Assembly (NCBI GenBank): GCA_037903355.1
Contig: JBAJFE010000023.1
Location: 930,001-994,000 of the forward strand
DNA: 64,000 nt
Reading direction: 5' to 3'
DNA from: Trichuris trichiura
Taxonomy: Eukaryota > Nematoda > Enoplea > Trichinellida > Trichuridae
Under the pieces are notes generated by a model, which saw only the letters and a list, made by a program, of their open reading frames with translations, searched no databases and was not told where the DNA came from. This document shows, piece by piece, positions 35,405 to 45,900 of this stretch (positions within the stretch are counted from its first letter, which is position 1; the number at the start of each line of letters is the position of its first letter). Made by a program: the position numbers and the translations under genes.

Positions 35405-37399
35405 GTTATTATATTGGATTTGTTTTTTAGATCACTAAGTTCAAACAAGATGGGCATGATACAAGTACATTGCTTATCGTCGAGTTGCGAGTGCACAACC
35501 GTCACAAGGCCAAACCTTAATGCGCATTTTCGACTTAGACGTGCAGCGGACAAAGGCGGTAAATACTGGTTGAACTAAAAAAATGAAGTTTTCAAAATTA
35601 AGCCACTTTGGCATTAGCGTTTTGTCAATCACGGCTAGCTACCCGAGTTATTAGAACAGATTAGCTGTTAGTGGTGTCATACTCATCGGCGCACCTTAGC
35701 AGACGGCTGTCTATTCAAAAGTTTGAATTTTTTGCGTGTATTACAGTATGAAAAAGAGTAATAAGGTTCAATAGAGCAGCGAATTGAGAAAAAGCTTACA
35801 GCAACAAACTGAAAAACCAATTAATTGCTTTGAATATTTTTCCAACGAATGATTTTAAAAAAGGAGAACATTGTTTACAAAAAAAGAGAAACGGCGGGAA
35901 AAGAGAGGCTAGTTCTTTCGTCAAGTGGTGGCGGCATTGCGACTTAACAATAGCGGTACCAGGGCTTTTACTATGTAAAAAACTTTAAATGCTTTTGTAT
36001 TTTGGCTAGTTGAATGAAACGGCGCGTATGCTAAAGTCATGTTGACAAGATCCCGAAAATGATATTTTTTTAGTTAAGAGTCACGGAGATGTGGTAGAAT
36101 TGTGTAGGTAAAGCCAGTCTCTGTGGTAAATGGAGCTTGAAGGAAGGTTGTTTTGCAATTTTTGGCATTCGGGATTATGGCTCTGGACAGCACGATTTCT
36201 CACTCCGCTGTCATTTCGTATGAGCAAAGCTTGCTTAAATAGTTGTATGCAGGTACAAAAATTGTCACGATGATCATCCTACAAAGTTGTGTCAATGCTG
36301 GAAAAGCCAATATCCCGAATAAGTTTCAGATTGATAGCCGCCACGCTGTTTTCTGACTTCTACGATCATTACATTAATTACTTAATAAAAAAATATCCTT
36401 CGTGCCAATCGATGAATCTTCTAAAACCTGTTGGGATAATAAAATAGTCCGTCACGGAAGAACCCATCTCTTGGCTTAGGCTTAGGCTTAAGCTTAGGCT
36501 TAATAAAAAGCTTATTCTAATTGCTGTTCCGTTATTTTATGAGCGGGATATTTTGCTTCAAGCATTCGGGAAAACTTGTTTACTCATTACAAAAACCTCT
36601 TTGCTTTCAATATCATTTCTATTTAAGAAAACTGCCTTAAGTATTCTCCAGTGGGTATTCGAACTTATGAAGTTTTTTTTTACAAATTATTTTACTTGTT
36701 TTGTCAGTAATAGAATTGTCGAAGCATTTGCCTACTGCGCGACGGTTTCGTTTCTTGTTAAGCGGATAATATGTAGGATATAGTAGCTGTTTTGAACTAA
36801 GCGTATACAAATTGTTTGCTCGTAGTTCAGTTCACCTTTGCGCAGTTGGTTTAGCGTCAAACGAAAGCAGTTTCTTGCCGACTGTTTCGTCAACTAGCTA
36901 TCACGTGACTGAACTTGAAAAATGATTTCAACTTTCTCATACCTACGAATAGATAAGGGCTTGCTCTTAAGCGTTCACCATTGTTGTCTTGCCATTGAAT
37001 GACGAACACTCATGTTCTGACAAAATATTAAAATGCAAAATGTCACCCTAAAATAGCGATAACTATCCGGCTTGCACGAAGTTGGATTGTGTTAGAAGAA
37101 AAATGGCCTTTTTAAATTCCATAACAGCACTATTGCTGCTGGCGGGAAATTTTAGCTATTAAAAACTGAACGACTGACAGCCAAGCGAGCAGCCAGCTTT
37201 CAAGAGAGGATACTCAGCTAAGCGCTCGTAAGCAGGTCTGCGTCCTGCTTGTAAAAGTAAATGTTTGAACAAGCTGCCGACCATCCGCGATTGCTTCGCA
37301 TAAATAGTTGACTGGCACCTCTTTCGCGCTTACGATTTAAATATATATTCTCATCCTCGGATCCTTAGTCGACTTTTGTACAACTTTGAGCCGGCGCTG
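35405..37399. other. Intergenic region with a short telomere-like run
   Basis: No gene recognised. At 36473-36504 the sequence is TTGGCTTAGGCTTAGGCTTA followed by AGCTTAGGCTTA, an interstitial stretch of TTAGGC repeats. Confidence 0.5.
36473..36505 (+). repeat. Short interstitial TTAGGC repeat
   Basis: About five hexamers of TTAGGC (one as TTAAGC) in tandem, matching the nematode telomere unit and the large array at 44455-46020. Confidence 0.85.
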
Positions 37400-39186
37400 A
37401 TGACGGAAGCGTCTTTGCAACTTTTAACAACAAGGAAGTCGTTAAAGTTTGACTTTGCTGTTATATTCGTGTCACTTGTTGTCTGTCTGGTTAGCTACTG
37501 GCAGTTCAACTATTTCGAGCACTCACTTCAAAGAATATCAAATAAGTTGACACAATGGCCGGATCGTCAAAACTGCGTGACTCACGTTGCTACGGATAAC
37601 TATAGGAATGATGAGCACAGATCCAGATTCAAAAGAGAACAAGACGTAAGCCCGCCATTAATTATTTCCTTTTATGAATTAAAGCCGGATTTTACGTAGC
37701 TTCGCTTCCATTGGGCAAAGGATGCTTTCATTGAACAATGTATTGCCGTTCACGAGTATTGCGCTGAAAAGGAAGGTCTCGAAAGGGGAGCTCCAGGTCC
37801 GCCTGGTCGAACAGGCCAACAAGGGCGCCGAGGACCACCAGGCGACAGAGGGTTTCAGGGCGCGCCTGGAGAACGAGGTGAGCAAACAATCTCAACCCAT
37901 TTGAAATTTTTTGTAACAATTGTTAGGACCTCCCGGGCCGCCGGGACCTCCGGGACTAGACGGATTGGATGGTAAGCTTATGGTTTTGATAGCATTGAAA
38001 AAAATGTGGTCATTATTCAGCCAACTGCTCGACTTGCCAATTCGCCATGGAAAATATATGCACCGTTCCAATTCAACTAAACGATACATGCAAAAGTGCT
38101 GCCGACGACGGTGCGCAAATTCCCGAATCTGTTGCCGGATACTTGTCCAGTATGAACATTGAAAACAGCAAACTTCTGCAATGCATCAAAGCGTGCTTAC
38201 AAGGTTGGCTGCCGGCCGGCGAGTTGTCTACGTTTAAAATTGCCTTTTATAGAAATGGAGACGACTCCGGAAACGACCGCTATGACAACTGTCGCTCCGG
38301 AAGTTACAGAACCGACGGAAGAGCCAACAGCGGAAATAAAAGACGCTGTAGCGCGTAAGTCTTTTTTAATAAGTAGTATCCAATGACGAGGCGCTATAAG
38401 GAAATAGATTCGTTTGCAGATTGTACGTTGAAACGATTTGGAAAACCGATTTTTCACGCGCGCGCCAAAACATACTACGGCGCGTGGTTCAAGGATCCAT
38501 TCCCTCGCCGATACGAAGATTTTAAAAAACGATGGATGACGGAGCACTTTTACGGAAATACGCTGTTCGAATACGTAGACGAAGCTGATATGAGGCGGGA
38601 AACAGTTGCGAGAAAAATCGACCTTCCGTATATGTACGACGGGACAAGTCACGCCTTCTTCAATGGTAGTTTGTACTATCACAGAGCCGGCACGTCAAAA
38701 ATAGCAAAATACGACATCTACACCGGCGACTACGTGGAGCGAAGTATTCAAATGGCCGCCTACAAGTACGACCATTACGTGTACAAAACCCGCTTCAACT
38801 ACTTCGACTTTGCCTTGGACGAAAATGGGCTGTGGATTATTTACCGCTATTGGAATCAGCAATTTTTGGTTGTCAGTCAAGTCGATATGCAAGATTTGAA
38901 TTTGCTACGAACCTGGGAGCTTACCGCCATCAATCGGTCGCAAGTTGCCGAATCGTTTATTGTTTGCGGTTCGCTCTACCTCATTGACGATACAAGAGAG
39001 GTCAATGCCAAGGTGCACATCGTCTACGATCTTTATCGTTACAAACAACGCGAGGCGGACATACCGTGGGTTAATTTGTACAAAAACACCAATATGGTCG
39101 CCTACAATCCCGCCGACAAACGATTGTACGTCTTTGACTACGGCTACTTGTTAACAGTGCCTGCGGAAATCCACTGGCGCGCGTGA
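37400..39186 (+). CDS. Type II membrane collagen/olfactomedin-domain protein (gliomedin/UNC-122-like)
   Basis: Six exons: 37400-37645, 37700-37877, 37927-37971, 38021-38203, 38253-38354, 38420-39186; 506 residues. A membrane anchor lies near residues 19-36 (FAVIFVSLVVCLVSYW) after a short basic cytoplasmic tail. A basic cleavage-type site RSRFKREQD follows near 75-82. Gly-X-Y repeats occupy about 112-155 (GAPGPPGRTGQQGRRGPPGD; GPPGPPGPPGLDGLD). A Cys-containing linker, a Thr/Glu/Pro-rich spacer (TTPETTAMTTVAPEVTEPTE) and an olfactomedin domain from about 253 to the end (GKPIFHARAKTYYGAWFKDP, NGSLYYHRAGTSKIAKYDI, YNPADKRLYVFDYGYLLTVP) complete it. In animals this architecture (gliomedin, colmedin, UNC-122) gives trimeric extracellular proteins that cluster synaptic or nodal components. 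No defect seen. Confidence 0.92.
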
Positions 39187-39864
39187 GAGTCATTTTTCTG
39201 CCAGCTCCAAGTTGCTAAAGCATTATACATTTGCTCTTTTGATTGTGGTTATTGCTGCGCGCACGTAGAATTGGTTTGAAAGCAAAAAATCTTTAAAAAA
39301 CATTGAATTTCATTTTATTAATACTTGCGAATCATACTATCTTACTGTAAGTGCCAACGTCAGCTCATGCTGCTGCTTCATTTCTCATTGAGGCAACGGC
39401 GGCTAGAATTTTAGGGCTGCGCAATCGATAAGCGCAATGCGATGCGCTCCCTAAACGTTAAATGAATAAGTTTACTTTCCGTTTCAGCCGGGGATTCGAT
39501 TAATACAGTACTCAAATGAATATAAATGATTTTCAAGCGAAATAAATTGCTTTTGCAGCAGATACAAACCCGCCTTCCCGTAATATAATAGCTGTGTCAG
39601 CGATAAATGAATAAAAGCGTGTTGCGAAATGTAAAAATCTTTCTGGTTACCAAATGCGCTTTCGTCGGCAGCCGCATGTTCATTTGGTCCATCTCTGCTT
39701 CTGTTTAAGTTCGACTTTTGTTCAGTCTATTTTTATTTATTCTACTTTATTATTCTTTTGTTTTTATTTTATCATCTTTATTTTTTTTATTTGATTTTCA
39801 AGTATTTTTGTGCTTTACGTCCGTTGGTCGCTGTAGTGGGGCCAAAATTGGTTGCTGTTAACCC
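39187..39864. other. 3' flank of the olfactomedin gene
   Basis: No gene recognised. T-rich tracts near 39725-39800. Ends at a target-site duplication. Confidence 0.5.
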
Positions 39865-39982
39865 ATTAGCTCGCTGACAACATGATGTTTTTGTACGGGA
39901 GTGTGAGTTTTCATATTGAAAAATGTCTTTATTACGGATTGTCTCCCGTTGTGAAAATAACAAAGAGATCTTAACACTTCTT

Positions 39983-40021
39983 CCGGAGCTTTCGGGTTCT
40001 TTCGCGACCCGTCTTCAGCGG
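39983..40021 (-). ncRNA. Hammerhead motif, left arm of element A
   Basis: Minus strand: CCG, CTGAAGA (40018-40012), stem II of CGGGT/ACCCG, GAAA (39993-39990), GCTC, CGG. The CCG/CGG triplets can pair as stem I. Confidence 0.7.
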
Positions 40022-40051
40022 TGAAATTATGTGTCTTGACACATAATTTCA

Positions 40052-40090
40052 CCGCTGAAGACGGGTCGCGAAAGAACCCGAAAGCTCCGG
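40052..40090 (+). ncRNA. Hammerhead motif, right arm of element A
   Basis: Plus strand: CCG, CTGAAGA (40055-40061), stem II CGGGT/ACCCG, GAAA (40080-40083), GCTC, CGG. Mirror image of the left-arm motif. Confidence 0.7.
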
Positions 40091-40260
40091 AAGAAGAGTT
40101 AAGATCTCTTTGTTATTTTCACAACGGGAGACAATCCGTAATAAAGACATTTTTCAATTAGCTCGCTGACGTCTTAAAATAAAACCGTTTTCCGTTGATG
40201 CCTGCGCTAATGGCAACAGAACTTGATTTCCGTTCTCTCTACAGTAGGCAGCGTCATTTA

Positions 40261-40334
40261 ATACAAAAAACTGTTACCGCTGAGGACGGGTCACGCGCGG
40301 CCCGAAAGTTTCGGAGATTAAAAGTTTTTTGTAT
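40261..40334 (+). ncRNA. Solitary hammerhead ribozyme with full stem I
   Basis: Plus strand: ATACAAAAAACT (40261-40272), loop GTTA, CCG, CTGAGGA (40280-40286), stem II closed by CGGG/CCCG, GAAA (40304-40307), GTTT, CGG (40312-40314), an internal loop, then AGTTTTTTGTAT (40323-40334). The 12-base distal strands are perfect complements, and CCG/CGG pair next to the core. This gives a stem I with an internal loop facing stem II, the tertiary-contact layout of natural type I hammerheads. Stem III is minimal. Downstream AACGGGACAT and CCGTAA are shared with the other arms. Confidence 0.75.
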
Positions 40335-42945
40335 CCTTAACGGGACATACACCGTAAAAGAAACAGATTAAAAACCGCTGTTACCTATTTTATTCCTTTT
40401 ATCTGTTCGTCTAATTGTATCGTTTTAATGCAGTTTGTTATTTCGCTGGCCTCGCTATGGCTTTTAGACGCGTTCTGCTGAAACTGTTTTTTTCCCAGAA
40501 AATAATTCTCTTTTGTGCATTTTTAAAGCTAATAATTTCGCTAGAATTAAACGATGGCATACGTAAAATAATAACTATTTGTACTATTACTTATTTAGCT
40601 TATAGCGGCAAAGGATACATGCTCTATCTGTTCATTTTCTAGTTGCTTAGTTGAAGTAAACCTGCGTTCCCAGTAGTATTACTGTATAAAAGTGTTGAGC
40701 TGCTTTTTAAAGGCATACCACGCTGAGTCAACCTCGTTGTTGATTAAACGCTTTATTTTGATTGCAAAGTAAAAATATTTGCGGATATGTTCAACACCGC
40801 CAACGCAAACTTTACTTTTATTCTCGTTCGGTAACAGCAAAGGCTATAGGTTTAACTGGTTAGCAATACAATGTAATCGCATATTGGTGCTCTGATTAAT
40901 CTATTTTAGCAAGCTATTTCGCAATTAGCACTCAATGAAGACGTATTATCGAATTCTATTTTATTAATACCTGCGCATCATATAGTTCCGGTTAATTTTT
41001 CCGCGAATGCCAACGTTGACCGAAGCTGCTACTTCTTTGTGGAATTAACTTGCCATTTTACAAACCCGCCGCAGAGGTAACACTTCGTCGCTGTTCCTAT
41101 GTTGTACTGTTTGTAGGGACGTTAAGCTCGAGCTAAGGGGTTCGCCATATTTTGGTATGATAATCTGTCTTAGCTTACTCGGACTGCTTTATCAAAGCTT
41201 TTCTCCTTTTAGGCCAATGATAAGCTTACTTTCTAAACATGTTCGTATAATGGGCTTGGAAGAGCTGTTGGTATCAGTGCTTTGCTGCTTTCCATCCAAG
41301 ACAGTTTGACTTGGTTGATCTTCGTTCGTAATAACGCATTCCTTTCCCTACTACGGCAGAACTCGTTGGTAAGCCCAAAGTTTACTATGTTTTTTTTCAT
41401 AAGCTTATTGCACCGGTATAAAATATTTTTATTCCATATAGAAATACTAGTCTTATAAGGAAGGTTTCGGATCGTTCATCTTTGCTCTACGAGAGCTCTA
41501 AGGTTGATGATTCCCTTTTCCTCAACGAAATACTAAAGTAGCAGATGTCAATAGTACACTGACTTTGGCAGGCCGATAGTACAGCTGTACAAAAGCAGTT
41601 TTATGCCGCCTATCTCGTACTGGCAATCTATTTCATGGTGAATGCTTTATTCAAATTAGTTAATATGGACTAATAACAAATAGTTTACATCAACAGACTA
41701 AAATTAGCTGATCTCTCGGCTATCCCTTCAAAGCTTGACTAACAGCTTTGCCGCTTGTACGTTTGCCTAAGCCTTAGCGGTACGCGTTTTTGAGCTTTTC
41801 CTTTCTACGATGATAAAAAAGAATTGAGACTTTAATTTTTTTCGTTTCCGAGTAGGAGTTACCAAAAGTTCTTGAAACAAGTGAAAATTTCCTCTTTTAC
41901 CGTGGGTACTGTAGTTAGAAGTAAAATCAGGTTCCGCAAACTCGCGCAACCGATTGCAGCCAAAGCACAAGTCGCTGCTGATTTAAATTTTACGCGCAGG
42001 CTCTTACGGGTGCCAAGATTCCTTGTTTGGTAGATAACGCTGCTTAGTCTATCCGAACGTAAATTTTTTTCCTCGTGTGATCGCTTAATGGAAAGGAGCC
42101 AAGTGAGAGTTTTCACAAGCGAGCAAAAGAGCTAAGTAAGAGTTTTCAAAAGCGAGTTGAAAATTTCCACAACATGCGTTGGAATAAAATCAACAAAAGT
42201 AGCAAGAGGTGTATACGTACTGTAATGAAACTTAATTTCTCTTTTTTACTTCCGGTGAAATAGAATTTCGGCTGTTGAAAGTTGCTTCTGCGTTGTTAGT
42301 TCGTAACAATTTGCTCGCTCGTAGTATATGTTTTTGTTCCCGCCGAAGCCGGCACTAATGATGTGCAGGAAGGCTATCTGTACCTGCGCTTTCTACCGTA
42401 TAAGAACACGTTGTCAATTTTTTCTGTAGACGTAGTAGAGAGTTGAGTGAAAGCTGCATTATTGTTACTCTCGCAACAAAATTTGAATTTGGTTTTGCGA
42501 ACAGTTTTCTCTCAATTTCGAGCCTGAACAGTGATTCCATCCCCTGCAGCCTAATATTTTGTTTGCGTAACGTCTGTAAACTTTTTTTTCAATATTTTCT
42601 TCTCAGCCCCATTGCACGCTTTGTACTTTAAGCGTCCCCTTCGCCGGTTAAGGAGACGAGTCAATAGTGCAGGATACGTAAGATTAAAACTACGAAAACA
42701 AATATATGCTTGCGCTGAGGCTGACTAGGCTGACTTCGTCTTTACGCCTTTGCTGCCTTTTGTCGTTTTTTTCTTCCCGCCAATGCGTTCAGTTGATTTC
42801 TGTGAACTTGCTTTTCACATTTTTCGTACTGTCGCTTATTGTTTTCTTCATTTTCTTGTAATAAAAGTATGTATGTGTGTTTTTTAAGGTTTCGTCTACC
42901 TTTTCAGCGTTGCTTTTTCATTGTAAGCGTTATGTTTAGATCGGT
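40335..42945. other. Intergenic region upstream of the Tex/SRBD1-like gene
   Basis: No gene recognised on either strand. A short GCCTAAGCCTTA near 41764 is telomere-like. Open frames at 41767-42116 (minus) and 40415-40642 (plus) have no domain or splice support. Confidence 0.45.
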
Positions 42946-45900
42946 ATGTCGTGGTACGCTACATGGAGCGCAGAAGATTATGTTAAAGAATTTTTGCCAT
43001 CCTTAAGTTACAATCAGACTCGCAACATTGTTGCCTTGTTCGATCAGAATTGCAGCTTGCCCTTCATAGCTCGTTACAAGACTAATCACATAGGCAATGC
43101 GCCGGTTGAAAAATTGCGTCAGGCGTATGAGCTCTTCAAGGAAGCTAAGTAATTATATGTCATCGCAGCGTAACATGCCGCAGTTCAATTTTTTTCAGAA
43201 GTATTAATGAAAAAATTGGCAGTCTCCTGAAAAGCATTTCGAAGGATGGCAAAAATGAGGAAGCTTTAACAGAAATTGTTAGGCAGGCAAAGTCCGTCGA
43301 GGAAATAAATGATATTGTAAGACAAAAAAGAACATTTCGTTATTTTCATTATTCCAACTTATTGTTAGCGGGCGGATGTTGGCGCAACGCGTCAAAATGC
43401 TCTAAAAAAACGCGCGGCGGATGCCGGACTACAAACGGTCGCGAAGACATGTTTGGGAGTTGGCCAAATGTTCGATGGCAACTTGTTTACATGCACTGGT
43501 GATCTCTTCATTCTTCTCAACGGAATGGTCGTAGAATTGTTGTCGATGTTTTATTTTCAGAATTTCCAACCGCCGAAAGTGTTCGCGATGCTGTTGGCGC
43601 CCTAATTAGGCAAATGATTTTGGCTAAGCCGTCCATTAAAAATTTGCTCGAACGCATAGAGTAATGTTGCGCTTATTTTTTTCCCATTTTTTCTTCCGTC
43701 CATTCAATGTAGATCCGATGCTCTGTATCATTTCAATTTACATATTGTAGGCAGAGGGATCCCAGTCGAGTGTTCGTCACTGTAAATGCCAACGCGTCCA
43801 CGCGGCGTTTGACAAAGCAAGAAAAAGCTCAACCGTCAGCTTCAACGTCGTCGCAAGGAACGTCAAGCCAGCGAGAGTATCTTAACTTCTCTCATTATTT
43901 CAAATTCCGTTCAAGCATAAGTTCGTTGAAACCTCATCAAGTAAGCTAATCCTTTAACGGTCTATTCCACCAATGCTTACCGTAATATGCTCGCTATGTA
44001 AATCAGTGTTTCCTTCGAGGGCTTATTTTAATCCCGAATAGCTCAGAAGCATTGATCGTAGAGGCGGACGCATGCCTATTTTCAACTCGTAGTTTCTGTA
44101 TTAGGGATACCTTTTAAGCGCGGAGATGTTCTTGCATGAAAGATTTTTCAATCAAACGATCGCAGCGCCACCATTAACCTTTTTTAAAACCATTCCTATT
44201 TGCTGACTACTTGCCGCCGGCAATCATGCTTACGTGCAGCAGATAACGACCCTTAGAAGGAAAAAGGGAATGAAAGGACAAATTGACGCTGCTTACAGAG
44301 GAACACGTGTCAAATCATCGTTAGCATGACATCACAAGCGGGAAGGTCTACATCTGACGTCACGATGACGTACACGGCAGGATATTTTGTGTTGTCTGCC
44401 CATCATTGTCACCAGATTCTGTTTGCTTTGTTATCTTTTGTTTTAATTAGCTTGGGCTTACGCCAAGGGGTTAAGCTAAGCTTTAGCCTTAGGCTTATGC
44501 TTAAGTTTAGGCTTGGGTTTAACCTTAGGCTTCAGCTTAGGTGTAGGCTTAAGCTTGGGCTTAGGCTTAGGTTCAGGCTTAGCCTTAGGCTTAGACTTGG
44601 CTTAGGCTTACACTGAGGCTTAAGCTTAGGCTTAGCCTTAGACTTGGGCTTAGGCTTAGACTTAGAATTAGGTTTTTTTCTTAGGCTTAAGTTTAGGCTT
44701 GGGCTTAGGTTTAGGCTTTTGCTTTGGTTTGGGCTTAGCCTTAAGCTTAGTCTTAGGCTTAGGTTTAGGGTTAGGCTTCGACTTAGGCTTACACTGAGGC
44801 TGAAGCTTAGGCTTAGCCATCTACTTGGGCTTAGGCTTTCGGTTGGGCTTATGCTTAACCTTAGGCATGGGCTTGGGCTTAGGTTTAGGCTGAGGTTTAG
44901 GTTTAAGGTTATGCTTAAGCTTAGGTTTAGGCTTAGACTTAGGCTTAAACTGTGGCTTATCCTTATGCTTTGGATTAAGCTCAGCCTTATACTTGGGTTT
45001 AGGCTTAGGCTTAGACTTGGCTTAGCCTTACACGGAGGCTTAAGCTTAGGCTTAGCTTTAGACTTGGGCTTAGGCTTAGACTTAGATTTAGGTTTTTTCT
45101 TAGGCTTAAGTTTAGGCTTGGGTTTAGGTTTAGGCTTTTGCTTTGGTTTGGGCTTAGCCTTAAGCTTAGTCTTAGGTTTAGGTTTGGGGTTAGGCTTAGA
45201 CTTAGGCTTACACTGAGGCTGAAGCTTAGGCTTAGACATATACTTGGGCTTAGGCTTTCGGTTGGGCTTATGCTTTACCTTAGGCATGGGCCTGGGCTTA
45301 GGCTTAGGCTTAGGCTTAGGCTTACACTGAGGCTGAAGCTTAGGCTTCGCCATATACTTGGGCTTAGGCTTTCGGTTGGGCTTATGCTTTACCTTAGGCG
45401 TGGGCTTGGGCTTAGGTTTAGGCTGAGGTTTAGGTTTAAGGTTATCCTTAAGCTTAGGTTTAGGCTTAGACTCCGGATTAAACTGTGGCTTATCCTTATG
45501 CTTTGGCTTAGGCTCAGCCTTATACTTGGGTTTAGGCTTAGGCTTAGACCTGGCTTAGCCTTACACGGAGGCTTACGCTTAGGCTTAGCTTTAGACTTGG
45601 GCTTAGGCTTAGACATAGACTTAGGTTTTTTCTTAGGCTTAAGTTTAGGCTTGGGTTTAGGTTTAGGCTTTTGCTTTGGTTTGGGCTTAGCCTTAAGCTT
45701 AGACTTAGGTTTAGGTTTGGGGTTAGGCTTAGACTTAGGCTTACACTGAGGCTGAAGCTTAGGCTTAGACATATACTTGGGCTTAGGCTTTCGGTTGGGC
45801 TTATGCTTTACCTTAGGCATGGGCTTGGGCTTAGGTTTAGGCTGAGGTTTGGGTTTAAGGTTATCCTTAAGCTTAGGTTTAGGCTTAAACTGTGGCTTAT

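Larger units (their letters stand above)
39865..40170. mobile_element. Miniature palindromic hammerhead element A
   Basis: An insertion of 278 bp (39879-40156) flanked by a 14-bp direct repeat ATTAGCTCGCTGAC (39865-39878 and 40157-40170). It has a 38-bp tail (39879-39916) and two 117-bp near-perfect inverted arms (39917-40033 and 40040-40156) around a 6-bp spacer TCTTGA. Each arm contains a hammerhead core. Its tail (GTACGGGAG, then GTTTTCATA) resembles the tail of the Penelope-like element at 33670-33713, placed on the same side. There is no coding capacity. I read it as a non-autonomous derivative in which the coding region between Penelope arms is lost. Confidence 0.88.
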
